Of a stretch of DNA of 39,346 bases, positions 1 through 9,880 are shown one piece after another. The DNA comes from Rhodospirillaceae bacterium (lineage in GTDB: Bacteria > Pseudomonadota > Alphaproteobacteria > Rhodospirillales > Rhodospirillaceae), in assembly GCA_004297485.1 (NCBI GenBank), contig SCTM01000135.1, positions 1 to 39,346 on the forward strand, read 5' to 3'. The notes beneath the pieces were generated by a model that saw nothing but the letters and a program-made list of their open reading frames with translations, was not told the DNA's origin and made no database searches. Within the stretch, counting starts at the first letter, position 1. Every line of letters begins with the position of its first letter. Both the position numbers and the translations under genes were made by a program.

Positions 1-386
1 TTCGGCGAGAAGGCGCTCTGCAATGGTGCGCGATATTTCGCGTGCTCCGGCGGGTTCATGGTGATCGGAGCCATCCGTGGGATATGAACGCCGGCCGGCA
101 GCGTCCGCATCATTTCCATCAACATCGCGTCGGGAATAAGCTGGCTCGAGAACGATTCCCAATCGCGCGCGGCCTTGAAATTAGCCTCGTGGCTGAGCAC
201 CATCCATTGCCCACCGTGCTGCGGGTTCCAGATTACGGGTGGAGCCTTCTCCAAGAGGTCGAGAAACCGGCGATGCGGATCGGCCAAAAAGGCCGGATCG
301 AAAAAATAGTCGAAATCATACACGACCTCGTCGGGTATGTGCGCCGGCCGAACCGCACCAGAATTCACAATCGCCGCATCAGTCAT
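1..386 (-). CDS. Cytochrome P450, N-terminal part (cut by window edge)
   Basis: The reverse strand from an ATG at 386 reads 128 codons without a stop and runs off the left edge. The N-terminus has the look of a bacterial class I P450: a DFDYFFDP segment near residues 24-31, then a beta-strand region, and near residues 109-119 the stretch ITMNPPEHAKYR. This holds the helix C HxxxR motif (H115, R119) that contacts heme propionates in this family. The heme-binding Cys, the ExxR motif and the I-helix Thr would lie outside the window, so substrate and activity cannot be judged. It lies 51 bases downstream of the HIG1-type gene on the same strand and may be the last visible gene of that leftward run, or have its own promoter. 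Confidence 0.85.
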   Translation of the reverse strand, partial: MTDAAIVNSGAVRPAHIPDEVVYDFDYFFDPAFLADPHRRFLDLLEKAPPVIWNPQHGGQWMVLSHEANFKAARDWESFSSQLIPDAMLMEMMRTLPAGVHIPRMAPITMNPPEHAKYRAPLQSAFSP

Positions 387-437
387 TTAGGCCTCCGAAA
401 AGGGTATCATGTTCCAAGACGGCCGAGCCGAAAACGC

Positions 438-647
438 TCAGTGCGTCAAGTGTCGCAGGAACAATGACGCCAACAGGATCAGAATCGCTACCGCCTGCGT
501 GGCGACACGCAGACGCATGAGTTTATTCCCATATTTGCGATTGAACTCGCCGCCAACCACAAAGCCGACCAACCCTGTTCCCAGGACAATCAGAACGGCC
601 GCCAGCGCGACGATCACCAGCACACTCAGGATCGATTGCATGGCCAT
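438..647 (-). CDS. HIG1-domain twin-transmembrane protein
   Basis: This 69-residue protein has two hydrophobic segments (about residues 5-28 and 47-63) joined by a basic loop with NRKYGNKLMRLRVATQ, the sequence typical of the hypoxia-induced HIG1 domain in alphaproteobacteria. Mitochondrial relatives (Rcf1/HIG1) associate with cytochrome c oxidase and respiratory supercomplexes, so a role at the respiratory chain in the inner membrane is plausible but inferred. The gene lies 49 bases after sufA on the same strand. The start ATG at 647 gives MAMQ; the ATG two codons in would change little. Confidence 0.8.
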   Translation of the reverse strand: MAMQSILSVLVIVALAAVLIVLGTGLVGFVVGGEFNRKYGNKLMRLRVATQAVAILILLASLFLRHLTH

Positions 648-696
648 TCGTCCAGTTCGTAGGGCTTAGGGGAATGAGACGCTCGTGAACAGGTCT

Positions 697-1071
697 CTAT
701 ACCGAGAAACTCTCGCCGCAGCCGCAGCGCCCCTTCTCGTTAGGATTAGTGAAGGAAAATCCGCTTTCCATCTTACCTGCGCGGAAGTCCAGTTCCGAAC
801 CCAAAAGATACATGACCGCTTTCGGATCGACGAAAATCTTGACGCCATCGGTTTCAACGACGTCCTCGAACTTGCGGCGCTCCTCGGCGTACTCGACGAC
901 ATAGGACATGCCGGAGCAGCCGGTCGCTTTCACGCCGACGCGAACGCCCAGCACGGGTTTTGGTGCCTTATCCATCAGCTCGCGGATACGCGCCACCGCT
1001 GCCGGTGTAACGGTAATAACCGCCGGAGGTTTGGGCCGGGCCGGAGCGGTAGAGGCTGACATATCGTTCAT
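697..1071 (-). CDS. sufA: SufA/HesB-family A-type Fe-S carrier
   Basis: This is a 124-residue A-type Fe-S carrier of normal size for the family. The three conserved cysteines are present: C52 in KATGCSGMSY and the C-terminal CxC pair C116/C118 in RCGCGESF. In this family they hold a [2Fe-2S] or [4Fe-4S] cluster passed from SufBCD to target apoproteins. An upstream extension in the same frame exists, but its sequence overlaps sufT, so the ATG at 1071 is the sensible start, with MSAS three codons further in as an alternative. It is the last recognisable gene of the leftward suf operon, 34 bases after sufT. Confidence 0.93.
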   Translation of the reverse strand: MNDMSASTAPARPKPPAVITVTPAAVARIRELMDKAPKPVLGVRVGVKATGCSGMSYVVEYAEERRKFEDVVETDGVKIFVDPKAVMYLLGSELDFRAGKMESGFSFTNPNEKGRCGCGESFSV

Positions 1072-1105
1072 GGCATTCGTCCTATGGACTAATATGGGTG
1101 TGGGC

Positions 1106-1555
1106 TCAGAACATGTCGAGGGCAACGCGGGCGACTTCAGACATATTGGCCGGAGTCCATGGTGGGTCCCACGTAATGGACACGCTCGTTTCACCCACGC
1201 CTTCAACCCTGGCCACCACGTCGGCAACTTCCTTGGGAAGCGTTCCAGCCACCGGACATGCGGGCGCGGTCAGGGTCATCTTCACGTCGACATTGCCGTT
1301 ATCGTGAATCTTGAGATCGTAGATCAGTCCCAGATCGTAAATATTGACCGGAATTTCCGGATCGAAAACCGAGCGCAAAGCCTCGATCACCGCTTCCTCG
1401 CCGGCAACGGTCGACTTGCTACGGTCGAGGGGGGTGCCGGCGCGAACAGTTTCACCCTCCTGGGGTGCGCCCTCGTCACTTGCATGCGTGTCATAGGGCT
1501 GCATCAGGTTGCCCGACTCATGAAGTCTATGGTTTGCGTCGTCATGGGGACTCAT
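1106..1555 (-). CDS. sufT: SufT-type Fe-S assembly protein (MIP18/DUF59 family)
   Basis: This 149-residue protein has a variable N-terminus of about 55 residues and then a DUF59/MIP18 domain. Key blocks are SVFDPEIPVNIYDLGLIYDL (DPE and NIYDLGL are hallmark motifs), MTLTAPACPVAG with the conserved Cys, and SITWDPPWTP near the end. SufT-type proteins take part in Fe-S maturation, probably in cluster transfer. The frame extends to a TTG at 1567, but the ATG at 1555 with GGTAG just upstream is preferred. It lies 24 bases after sufU and before sufA, an order common in alphaproteobacterial SUF operons. Confidence 0.92.
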   Translation of the reverse strand: MSPHDDANHRLHESGNLMQPYDTHASDEGAPQEGETVRAGTPLDRSKSTVAGEEAVIEALRSVFDPEIPVNIYDLGLIYDLKIHDNGNVDVKMTLTAPACPVAGTLPKEVADVVARVEGVGETSVSITWDPPWTPANMSEVARVALDMF

Positions 1556-1579
1556 GTGCTCTACCAAACTACTATGTGT

Positions 1580-2095
1580 TCAAGACTCTGTCGTCGCCGT
1601 TGCGGAGCCGTCGAGGCAGGAAACCAGTGCATGCCACGGCAAGGTCGCGCACTTCACCCGCACGGGAAATTGCCGCACACCCGATAAGGCCGCCAATTCG
1701 TCCAAGGCATCACTCATTTCGACGGGTGTTTCCGCCTTGGCCGTCGTCAGCTCCATCCGACCGGTGCACAACCCTTGAACGGCGGCAAACAATCGACGTG
1801 CCCCGTCTACCGTGCGGCCCTTAAGGGCCAGGGTCATCATCGACGCGGAGGCAATGGAAATGGCGCAGCCCCTGCCCTCAAAGGCTATGTCTTCGATCAC
1901 ACCGGCCTCTGAAACCCGCGCGCTCACCGTCACCTTGTCGCCACACATGGGATTGTTGCCCTTGGCGGTACAGGTAGGATGTTCGACGGGACGCAGGTTA
2001 CGCGGCGACTTGCCGTGATCGAGAATGAGTTCCTGGTAAAGCGCCTTCAGATCATCGGCACTGTCCTCGGTACGGCGTGAGGTGAGCGCGCTCAT
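1580..2095 (-). CDS. sufU: SufU/NifU-type SUF scaffold or sulfur-acceptor protein
   Basis: This 171-residue IscU-fold protein has the SufU-type residues: C51 and D53 in NPMCGDKV, C77 in GRGCAIS and C149 in VKCATLPWHAL. The region between GCAIS and VKC is longer than in IscU, as in SufU proteins, which are zinc-containing sulfur acceptors of SufS. The start codon overlaps the sufS stop (ATGA, four bases), showing translational coupling, which fits direct sulfur transfer between the two products. In SUF operons with SufU, the SufE partner is usually absent, and none is seen here. The last 20 residues are Ser/Thr/Ala-rich and probably disordered. Confidence 0.92.
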   Translation of the reverse strand: MSALTSRRTEDSADDLKALYQELILDHGKSPRNLRPVEHPTCTAKGNNPMCGDKVTVSARVSEAGVIEDIAFEGRGCAISIASASMMTLALKGRTVDGARRLFAAVQGLCTGRMELTTAKAETPVEMSDALDELAALSGVRQFPVRVKCATLPWHALVSCLDGSATATTES

Positions 2096-3345
2096 GTGAG
2101 CAGCTCCCGTGCCTTGATCAGCGCCGTCACCAACGCATCCACTTCAGTGATCGTATTGTACATGGCAAAGGACGCCCGCGCCGTCGCCGGAACACCCATG
2201 ACTTCCATGAGCGGCTGGGCGCAATGATGTCCCGCGCGGACACAGACACCGGAGCGGTCGAGAACTGTTGCGATATCGTGGGGATGGGCCCCATCCATGA
2301 CGAAGGATTGCACTGCCGCCTTACCCGGCGCGGTACCGATCAGACGCAGGCCCGGAATCTGTCCCAGTTGCGCCGTGGCGTAGGCGAGCAAACGCTCCTC
2401 GTGGGCCCGCACAGCGTCGCGATCCTGCGCCGTCACATAGTCAATGGCCGCGCCAAGGCCGATAGCCTGCACAATCGGCGGCGTGCCGGCTTCGAATTTT
2501 GCCGGCAGTGGCGCCCAGGTGCAGCCGGAAAAAGCGACCGTCTCGATCATGTCGCCGCCGCCCTGATAGGGCGGCATGGCGTCCAGCAGCGCCTCACGTG
2601 CCCACAGCACGCCGATGCCGGTGGGCCCATAAAGTTTATGGCCGGAAAAGGCATAGAAGTCGCAATCAAGGGCACGGACGTCGACGGGGGCATGAACGAT
2701 CCCCTGGCATCCATCGATCAAGATTTTCGCGCCAGCCGCATGGGCGAGATCGGCAATGGCGCGGATTGGCAGAATGGTGCCCAGCACATTGGATACATGC
2801 GCGACAGCAACCAGCTTGGTGCGTGGTCCGATGGAAGCGGCGAAATCCGAGAGCGCCACGGTTCCATCTGCTGCAACCGGAACAACGCGAATCACGCAGC
2901 CGGTGGCCGTGCGCAACAGATCCCAAGGCACGATATTGGAGTGGTGCTCAAGCGCCGTCAGTACAATCTCGTCACCGGCCTTGATGAACGCCCGCCCATA
3001 GCTGGCCGCAATCAGGTTGATGGCTTCGGTGGCACCCTTGGTGAACACGATCTCGGCCGTGCTGGACGCGTTGATGAAAGCCCGCACCTTTTCCCGGGCG
3101 GCCTCATAGGCAACCGTCGATGTTTCGCTCAGGTAGTAGGCGCCGCGATGGACGTTGGCATAGTCGTCGGTATACGCGCGTGTGATCGCCTCGATCACCG
3201 CTCGCGGCTTTTGCGCCGACGCCGCACTGTCCAGGTACACAAGGGGCTTGCCGTGAACCTGACGGGCAAGAATGGGAAAGTCGGCGCGGATGGCATCGAC
3301 GTCAAACGCGGGCACCGACGACAAACGGCGAGCGGCGGCGGTCAT
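2092..3345 (-). CDS. sufS: SufS group II cysteine desulfurase
   Basis: This is a 417-residue PLP enzyme that frees sulfur from cysteine as a persulfide for cluster assembly. Visible motifs are LEHHSNIVPW (substrate/PLP region), the PLP lysine K237 in SGHKLYGPTG, and the active-site C375 in RAGHHCAQPLM. The start was set at the ATG at 3345, because it forms an ATGA overlap with the sufD stop; an ATG nine codons upstream would overlap sufD further. The gene is coupled at both ends (sufD upstream, sufU downstream), as expected for subunits that work together. Confidence 0.96.
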   Translation of the reverse strand: MTAAARRLSSVPAFDVDAIRADFPILARQVHGKPLVYLDSAASAQKPRAVIEAITRAYTDDYANVHRGAYYLSETSTVAYEAAREKVRAFINASSTAEIVFTKGATEAINLIAASYGRAFIKAGDEIVLTALEHHSNIVPWDLLRTATGCVIRVVPVAADGTVALSDFAASIGPRTKLVAVAHVSNVLGTILPIRAIADLAHAAGAKILIDGCQGIVHAPVDVRALDCDFYAFSGHKLYGPTGIGVLWAREALLDAMPPYQGGGDMIETVAFSGCTWAPLPAKFEAGTPPIVQAIGLGAAIDYVTAQDRDAVRAHEERLLAYATAQLGQIPGLRLIGTAPGKAAVQSFVMDGAHPHDIATVLDRSGVCVRAGHHCAQPLMEVMGVPATARASFAMYNTITEVDALVTALIKARELLT

Positions 3346-4655
3346 GACGCACCTCCGCGCCGCTGCAGCCATGCGGCCATCTGGGCGGCAAAAACCACGC
3401 GCACCGATTCATCGCCGATCTCGGCGATGGCCTCGGCCAGGAATCCCTCCACCAGCAAGGCGCGTGCGGTTTCTGGATCGATACCGCGCGCCGCCATATA
3501 GAACAATTGGTCGGAATCGAGCGCGCCGGTGGCTGCACCGTGAGCGCACTGCACATCGTCGGCGTCGATCTCCAGCTCAGGCTTGCAGTCCACCGCCGGC
3601 CCATGGGCAAGGAACAAGGCCTTGTGAACCTGCCGGGCGTCGGTCTTCTGGGCATCGGGCGCGACACGAAGGCGGCCCTGATAGACGCCGTGAGAGCGGC
3701 CGTCGAGCACACCCTTGAACACTTGCCGGGATGCCGAGCCGCCGACGCGGTGATTGATCACGGTGGTGAAGTCATGGTGCATGGTTCCGGCGATGGCATA
3801 CGCGCCGCTGACGTTCACCTTCGTCCCTTCCCCGTTCACCACAACATGAATTTCCTGGCGCGTGGTCCCTTCGGCCTTATGACCGCCCAGCCCCATGTGG
3901 AAAGCCTCAAAGGTTCCTCGTGACGCAACCGACGCGACCGTCGTCGCGAGATGATAGGCATCGCCCTCTTCGGTCACGGACACAAAACGGCGCACAGCCG
4001 CATCCTCGGCGACGAAAACCTCCGTCACCGGATTGGCGAGGAACGGCTGACCCGGCAAACCGATATGGGTCTCCACGATTGAGAGGGATGCACCTGGCTC
4101 AGTGGTGATCACAACGCGGGGATGGAACGCCACGGGGCTGCTCCCCGCCGCACCGATGGAAATGATATGCACGGGACGCGTGACGGAACCGCGCACGGCG
4201 ATGACAAGTCCGTCTTCCATGAATGCCGTGTTGAGCGCCACCATGGGCAAGGACAGAGGCGCGACCCGGCCCACAGCGCTTTCCATGTCCTTCGAGGACG
4301 ATACGGCATCGCGCAGCGTTCGAAGGTCGAGGCCATCCAGGGAATCGGATAGATCGGCACGATAGACGCCATTGACCAGCACGACGCGTACGGCTCCGGG
4401 CACCACCGGCACATCCAGCGGCACAGCCGTAACGTCCACATCGTCGGCGGAAGCCGCCGGAATAAATCCGATCTTGGCGAGTTGCGTCAGAGGCGTGAAG
4501 CGCCATTCCTCCACCTGCGCTCCCGGCAGACCGCCGGCAATTTCCGCCCGCGCAAAACGGCGCAGGGACTCCAGCCACGCCACCGCCGGCAACGCGCCCG
4601 CGCGCGCCGCGTAAGCGTCGCCGAAAGGATGAGCGGTGATAAAGGAAGTCGCCAT
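3342..4655 (-). CDS. sufD: SufD, Fe-S scaffold complex subunit
   Basis: This 437-residue protein matches SufD in length and plan: an N-terminal helical region with EEWRFTPL, a beta-helix core, and a C-terminal helical tail. The CAHGAATG segment near residue 365 holds the conserved His that with SufB cysteine forms the cluster assembly site at the SufB-SufD interface. SufD joins SufB and two SufC in the SufBC2D complex. It starts 14 bases after sufC ends and overlaps sufS by four bases. The ribosome-binding site is weak, so translation may depend partly on coupling. Confidence 0.95.
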   Translation of the reverse strand: MATSFITAHPFGDAYAARAGALPAVAWLESLRRFARAEIAGGLPGAQVEEWRFTPLTQLAKIGFIPAASADDVDVTAVPLDVPVVPGAVRVVLVNGVYRADLSDSLDGLDLRTLRDAVSSSKDMESAVGRVAPLSLPMVALNTAFMEDGLVIAVRGSVTRPVHIISIGAAGSSPVAFHPRVVITTEPGASLSIVETHIGLPGQPFLANPVTEVFVAEDAAVRRFVSVTEEGDAYHLATTVASVASRGTFEAFHMGLGGHKAEGTTRQEIHVVVNGEGTKVNVSGAYAIAGTMHHDFTTVINHRVGGSASRQVFKGVLDGRSHGVYQGRLRVAPDAQKTDARQVHKALFLAHGPAVDCKPELEIDADDVQCAHGAATGALDSDQLFYMAARGIDPETARALLVEGFLAEAIAEIGDESVRVVFAAQMAAWLQRRGGAS

Positions 4656-4669
4656 GGAGGCCCGCGTCC

Positions 4670-5419
4670 CTATGCCGCCTGATATTTCGCATAACCCTCG
4701 GCTTCGAGGGTGAGTGCCAGTTCCTTGCCGCCGCTGGCGACAATGCGGCCGCCGCTCATGACATGGACATGATCGGGTACGATGTAATTCAACAGACGCT
4801 GATAGTGGGTGATCACAAGAAATCCGCGATCGGCACTACGCAGATTGTTGACGCCGTCGGCGACAACCTTGAGGGCATCGATATCGAGACCTGAATCGGT
4901 CTCGTCCAGGATTGCAATCCGCGGCTCCAGCAGCGTCATCTGCAACACTTCGGCGCGCTTCTTCTCGCCGCCGGAGAAGCCGACATTCAACTGCCGCTTG
5001 ATGATGTCGTCAGGAATGCCCAGGGCCTTGGTCTTGGCCTTCACCAGCTTGAGGAATTCCATGGCGTCAATTTCCGGCAGTCCGGCGGCGCGGCGCTTTG
5101 CGTTCAGGGCCGTCTTCAGAAAATTGGATGTGGATACGCCGGGGATCTCCACCGGATATTGAAATGCCAGGAACACGCCGGCACGGGCGCGCTCATCCGC
5201 CGACATTGCCAACAGGTTGTTATCATCCAACAGCACCTCACCTGAGGTCACTTCATAACCGTCACGGCCGGCAATGACGTTCGACAGCGTGCTCTTGCCG
5301 GTGCCGTTGGGGCCCATAATGGCGTGCATCTCGCCGGCATTGATGGTCAGGGAAATCCCTTTCAGGATTTCCTTGCCGGCGACGTTCGCATGAAGATTCT
5401 TGATCTTGAGTAAAGCCAT
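4670..5419 (-). CDS. sufC: SufC, ATPase of the SUF complex
   Basis: This is a 249-residue soluble ABC-type ATPase that drives conformational change of SufBC2D. Walker A is GPNGTGKS (residues 36-43), the signature is FSGGEKKR (148-155), and Walker B is [12 protein letters not shown] (168-179), with the SufC-typical DETDSGLD. Upstream of the ATG is GAGGACAAGG, a good ribosome-binding site. It sits between sufB and sufD, the usual operon place. No membrane segments are seen, in keeping with the family. Confidence 0.97.
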   Translation of the reverse strand: MALLKIKNLHANVAGKEILKGISLTINAGEMHAIMGPNGTGKSTLSNVIAGRDGYEVTSGEVLLDDNNLLAMSADERARAGVFLAFQYPVEIPGVSTSNFLKTALNAKRRAAGLPEIDAMEFLKLVKAKTKALGIPDDIIKRQLNVGFSGGEKKRAEVLQMTLLEPRIAILDETDSGLDIDALKVVADGVNNLRSADRGFLVITHYQRLLNYIVPDHVHVMSGGRIVASGGKELALTLEAEGYAKYQAA

Positions 5420-5440
5420 AACCTTGTCCTCAAACTTACT

Positions 5441-6895
<1,455 letters not shown>

Positions 6896-6897
6896 GG

Positions 6898-7368
6898 TCA
6901 GTTCACTCCACCGGGGACGGCGGCGGGAATAACCGCGGGCTTGAATTTATCCAAACCGAAGGCAGCCACTTCGGCGACCATATCGGCGAGGGTCACTTCC
7001 TCCAGCGCGGTGCGCACGGCGGTGTTGACCCGGTTCCACTTGCCCTGCACGGGGCAGAGAGTCTGAATGTTGCACTGTTCGTCCGAGGTATCGGCACAGG
7101 CGGTCAGGGCGATGGGCCCCTCCACGGCCTGGATGACGTCGGCAACGGAAATTTCCGCGGCCGCGCGGCCGAGCAGATAACCGCCCGTGGCGCCGCGATG
7201 GGACGCCACCAGGCCGGCCCGGCCCAGGCTTTTCATGAGTTTCGCCACCGTCGGCAGGGGAATCCCCGTCTGGGCGGCGATCCGGTGCGTGGATTGGACC
7301 TCCCGAGTCCGGGCAATCGCAATCAGTACGACCGTGGCGTAGTCAGTCATCTTATTGACTTTAAACAT
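6898..7368 (-). CDS. Rrf2-family Fe-S sensing regulator of the suf operon
   Basis: This 156-residue Rrf2-family protein starts [15 protein letters not shown], like the SUF regulators of alphaproteobacteria. It has a winged-helix domain (about residues 1-65, with the wing RGATGGYLL) and three cysteines, C91, C99 and C105, spaced as in IscR-type proteins that bind a [2Fe-2S] cluster. It is the first gene of the leftward suf operon. By family knowledge it senses Fe-S supply and represses suf when clusters are plentiful. The palindrome at 7407-7419 upstream supports autoregulation. The ATG six codons downstream (7350) is an alternative start, but the longer N-terminus fits the family. Confidence 0.93.
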   Translation of the reverse strand: MFKVNKMTDYATVVLIAIARTREVQSTHRIAAQTGIPLPTVAKLMKSLGRAGLVASHRGATGGYLLGRAAAEISVADVIQAVEGPIALTACADTSDEQCNIQTLCPVQGKWNRVNTAVRTALEEVTLADMVAEVAAFGLDKFKPAVIPAAVPGGVN

Positions 7369-7406
7369 ATTTCTTTGCCCTAAATGGGACGCCAGCCACT
7401 AACGTA

Positions 7407-7419
7407 GACTAATTTAGTC
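7407..7419. promoter_or_regulatory. IscR-type operator (perfect palindrome)
   Basis: The top strand reads GACTAATTTAGTC, a perfect 6+1+6 palindrome. It matches the core of the published type 1 IscR motif (GACT, five mostly A/T bases, AGTC). It sits 38 bases upstream of the regulator's ATG and, by prediction, just after the transcription start, where binding would block RNA polymerase. Function is inferred from motif and place. Confidence 0.75.
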
Positions 7420-7433
7420 CTCTTTACGAGGTT

Positions 7434-7462
7434 CTAATAGGGCGGCGGCTATAAGGTTGCAA
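7434..7462 (-). promoter_or_regulatory. Predicted sigma70-like promoter of the suf operon
   Basis: On the bottom strand TTGCAA (7462-7457) is followed after 17 bases by TATTAG (7439-7434). The spacing is ideal and both hexamers are near consensus. Transcription would start near 7427, directly before the IscR-type palindrome. No transcript data are available to confirm it. Confidence 0.5.
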
Positions 7463-7510
7463 GTGCGATTTTACGCAAAAATCCGCAAGCCGCTGGTGTC
7501 ATAGAAGAAA

Positions 7511-8203
7511 ATGCCCAAGATCATCCTCCTGACCCAGCCCGAATGCGTGGCATTTCTGGTCCCGGGCCTGCGCGCCGCCGGGGTGGATGTGGAGGTCGCG
7601 GTGGAACGGGAAGACCTCACCCGCGCCATGTCGACCCTCAGCCCCCAGACGCGCCTGGTTTCCTTCGCCGCCAAGGTGATCGTTCCTGCGGCCGTCCTCG
7701 GCCGGTTCGCCGGCCCCGCCTATAACTTTCATCCGGGATCACCGGAATATCCCGGCCTGTTCCCGTCTGTGCACGCCCTCTACGACGGGCAGTCGGAATT
7801 CGCGGTGACTCTGCACGAGATGGCGCCCCAGGTGGACAGCGGACCTATCATTGCAGCGGAACGTTTCCCCATTCCCTCCGGAGCGAACCGTTTGGTCCTG
7901 GATCAGCTCACCCTCAAAATGATGGTGGCTGCGTTCGAACGCTGGGCACCCAGCCTTGCCGCCGTCGCGACGCCCCTGCCCCGTTCGGGAGAATCCTGGC
8001 GCGGCCCCCGACGCACCCGGGCGGATTTCAATGCCCTGTGCGACCTGGGTGAATCGCCGACAGCGGAAGAATTCGCCCGCCGCCTGCGCGCAGTGGGCGA
8101 AGGCCCTGAGCACGCTCTCACGCTCACCGGCTTCGGCCGACGTTTCAGCTTGGTCAGCGACGCCGCCGGACCCGTGGTGCGCGGCGGATTGAAGGTAAGT
8201 TAG
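7511..8203 (+). CDS. Formyltransferase-fold protein (Fmt/PurN-like)
   Basis: This 230-residue protein has the formyltransferase catalytic core. The triad appears as N72 and H74 in YNFHPGSPEYPG and D109 in QVDSGPII, matching the Asn-His-Asp of the 10-formyltetrahydrofolate-using family. It is shorter than methionyl-tRNA formyltransferase (about 310 residues) and lacks its C-terminal tRNA-binding domain; PurN is of similar size, but the sequence is not clearly PurN. The formyl acceptor is therefore unknown. It is divergent from the suf regulator, with about 140 bases between them. The ribosome-binding site is a poor AGAAGAAA. Confidence 0.75.
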   Translation: MPKIILLTQPECVAFLVPGLRAAGVDVEVAVEREDLTRAMSTLSPQTRLVSFAAKVIVPAAVLGRFAGPAYNFHPGSPEYPGLFPSVHALYDGQSEFAVTLHEMAPQVDSGPIIAAERFPIPSGANRLVLDQLTLKMMVAAFERWAPSLAAVATPLPRSGESWRGPRRTRADFNALCDLGESPTAEEFARRLRAVGEGPEHALTLTGFGRRFSLVSDAAGPVVRGGLKVS

Positions 8204-8208
8204 TCGTC

Positions 8209-8481
8209 TCAGGAATTCGACGCGGTCGATGTGGGTCGCTCGGTCTCATTCTGTTTTTGGTCTTTGCGGCGGAAAAGACTGACAACGCACCCCACAATCC
8301 ATCCCAAGAACCAAAAAGTCAGAACTGAAAGAATCGATGACGTGGCAATACTGATGACGTTTTGCGTAATGGCCTCGCCACCGGTCCAGGGCAAATAGCG
8401 ATTTTTTGAAACACTTTCAGCGATAACAAAAAGGCCATAAAGAACGCCGATACACGCGCCAACTTTGGAACATCTGCTCAT
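8209..8481 (-). CDS. Small two-helix membrane protein, paralogue A
   Basis: A 90-residue protein of unknown function. It has hydrophobic segments at about residues 7-23 and 43-70 and a charged, Ser/Thr-rich C-terminal tail starting RRKDQKQNE. A GGGGAGGG stands five bases before the ATG, a strong ribosome-binding site that supports translation. It shares a pattern with the next gene on the same strand (8548-8811): an N-terminal glycine-rich helix, LPW, one residue, G, two residues, then an AI-QN stretch, and a basic tail. The two look like a tandem duplication. I recognise no family. Confidence 0.65.
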   Translation of the reverse strand: MSRCSKVGACIGVLYGLFVIAESVSKNRYLPWTGGEAITQNVISIATSSILSVLTFWFLGWIVGCVVSLFRRKDQKQNETERPTSTASNS

Positions 8482-8547
8482 AATGCCCTCCCCATTATCG
8501 CCGGTCGAGCAGCTTTCGGTCCTAAGTTTTCACGTCGCGCAAAACGA

Positions 8548-8811
8548 TCAAGGCTTCGGTTCCGGCGAGACTGCCGTCTCTGCCCTGCCGGTCTTGCGTT
8601 GATAAAGTCTCATTCCCCAGCCCATCGCCGCCCCCAGGATGCTGCATAGAGCAACCATGAACATCATCTTTCCCATCAAGAGACCGAGATTCTGAGAGAT
8701 GGCACCGCTGCCGACCCATGGCAGGAATTTTCCATCGGAATAATCGCGGGCGATAAAGTAGAGCCCAACCAGCATGCCGATCTGCGCGCCCCTCGAGGCA
8801 TTCATTTTCAT
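8548..8811 (-). CDS. Small two-helix membrane protein, paralogue B
   Basis: An 87-residue membrane protein related to the gene at 8209-8481 (shared LPWVGSGAISQN versus LPWTGGEAITQN). Helices are at about residues 10-22 and 42-65, followed by LYQRKTGR and an acidic Pro/Ser tail. The frame could begin at a GTG at 8823, but the ATG at 8811 (MKMNAS) with GTGGA seven bases upstream is preferred. Function is unknown. It lies leftward, 58 bases from the end of znuA, which is also on the bottom strand and upstream of it. Confidence 0.62.
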   Translation of the reverse strand: MKMNASRGAQIGMLVGLYFIARDYSDGKFLPWVGSGAISQNLGLLMGKMMFMVALCSILGAAMGWGMRLYQRKTGRAETAVSPEPKP

Positions 8812-8881
8812 AGTGCTATCCACTTCATGTACTTGTGATCCAGATGCACTTTACCATCTCGCACATCGTGGGGAAAATTCT

Positions 8882-9850
8882 TTAGGGACCCAAGCACGCA
8901 ACCAGATGATCGGCGATGCCGCGCATGAGCACGAAATAGAGCTCCGGTCCTGCATCCAGCGTCGCCCCTTCCGGGTCCAGCACACCCGTTTTGGCGTGTG
9001 TCCCTTCGACCAACATGCGGATCAGGTTTGGTTCGAACTGTGGTTCGGCGAACACGCAAGCAGCGCCCAACTCGGCAATCTTGTCCTTCACGGCAACGAC
9101 GCGGCGCGCACCGGGTGGCCGATCGGGGCTGATCGTGACCGCACCAACAGCATTCACGCCGTAGCGTTCCTGGAAGTACTGATAGGCGTCGTGAAAGACG
9201 ATAAACGGCTTTGCCTTAACCGGTGCGACTGTTCGCATGATATCCGCGTCGAGCCCGTCGAGCCGTGTCGCCAGGGCCGAAGCGTTCATGCTGTAGCGCG
9301 CCGCATTAGCCGGATCGGCTTCGACCAGTGTTGCGGTGATCGCGGCCACCATCGCCCTGGCATTCATGGGATCGAGCCAGATATGGCCGTCAATCTCGCG
9401 CGCGGCGACGACCGCGCCAGACTCAGGACGCGCATCGTCATGAGGCTCCCACACGCCGGATTCCCGCGCCGGGCGCACGACGATACCCGGTGCATCTATC
9501 AAGGCGATAATCTTCGCCCTGGACGCCAGCGCCGTGAGCGGCCCGCCGAGAAAGTTTTCGAGGTTCGGCCCGATCCAAAACACAATGTCGGCTTGATTCA
9601 GATGTTCGGCGTCGGAAGGCTTGAGGCTGTAGGTGTGGGGTGACGCGCCGCCCGTCACCAGCAGATCGGGCGCTCCAACACCGGTCATGACACCGGCGAC
9701 CAATGCGTGAACCGGCTTGATGGACGCGACTACGTGCGGGCCCGCAAGTGCCGGAGAGGCAAGCCCGGTCGCCAGAAGCACGCAAAGACATGCTGCGCGC
9801 CAATGCCGTCCTGCCCCCCGCCGATCGGTGCGCGAAAAATGGGTCCGCAT
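8882..9850 (-). CDS. znuA: ZnuA, zinc ABC transporter periplasmic binding protein
   Basis: This 322-residue protein begins with a basic stretch and a hydrophobic core ending ASPALA, a Sec signal peptide cut near residue 36. The mature part is a cluster A-I metal-binding protein. Likely zinc ligands are H72 in ASPHTYSL, H156 in DGHIWLDP and H220 in VFHDAYQYF, with an acidic residue near LDPEGATLDAG. The loop around residues 131-155 is short and not His-rich, unlike many ZnuA proteins. It delivers Zn to ZnuB/ZnuC. It is divergent from zur, and both starts flank the palindrome at 9881-9897. Confidence 0.93.
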   Translation of the reverse strand: MRTHFSRTDRRGAGRHWRAACLCVLLATGLASPALAGPHVVASIKPVHALVAGVMTGVGAPDLLVTGGASPHTYSLKPSDAEHLNQADIVFWIGPNLENFLGGPLTALASRAKIIALIDAPGIVVRPARESGVWEPHDDARPESGAVVAAREIDGHIWLDPMNARAMVAAITATLVEADPANAARYSMNASALATRLDGLDADIMRTVAPVKAKPFIVFHDAYQYFQERYGVNAVGAVTISPDRPPGARRVVAVKDKIAELGAACVFAEPQFEPNLIRMLVEGTHAKTGVLDPEGATLDAGPELYFVLMRGIADHLVACLGP

Positions 9851-9880
9851 GTCCTCGTCGCCTTGATCATGGCCTCGTAA

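Noticed and set aside
2224-3501. A 425-codon top-strand open frame opposite sufS
   Set aside because: Shadow of SufS; Arg/Gly/His-rich without motifs.
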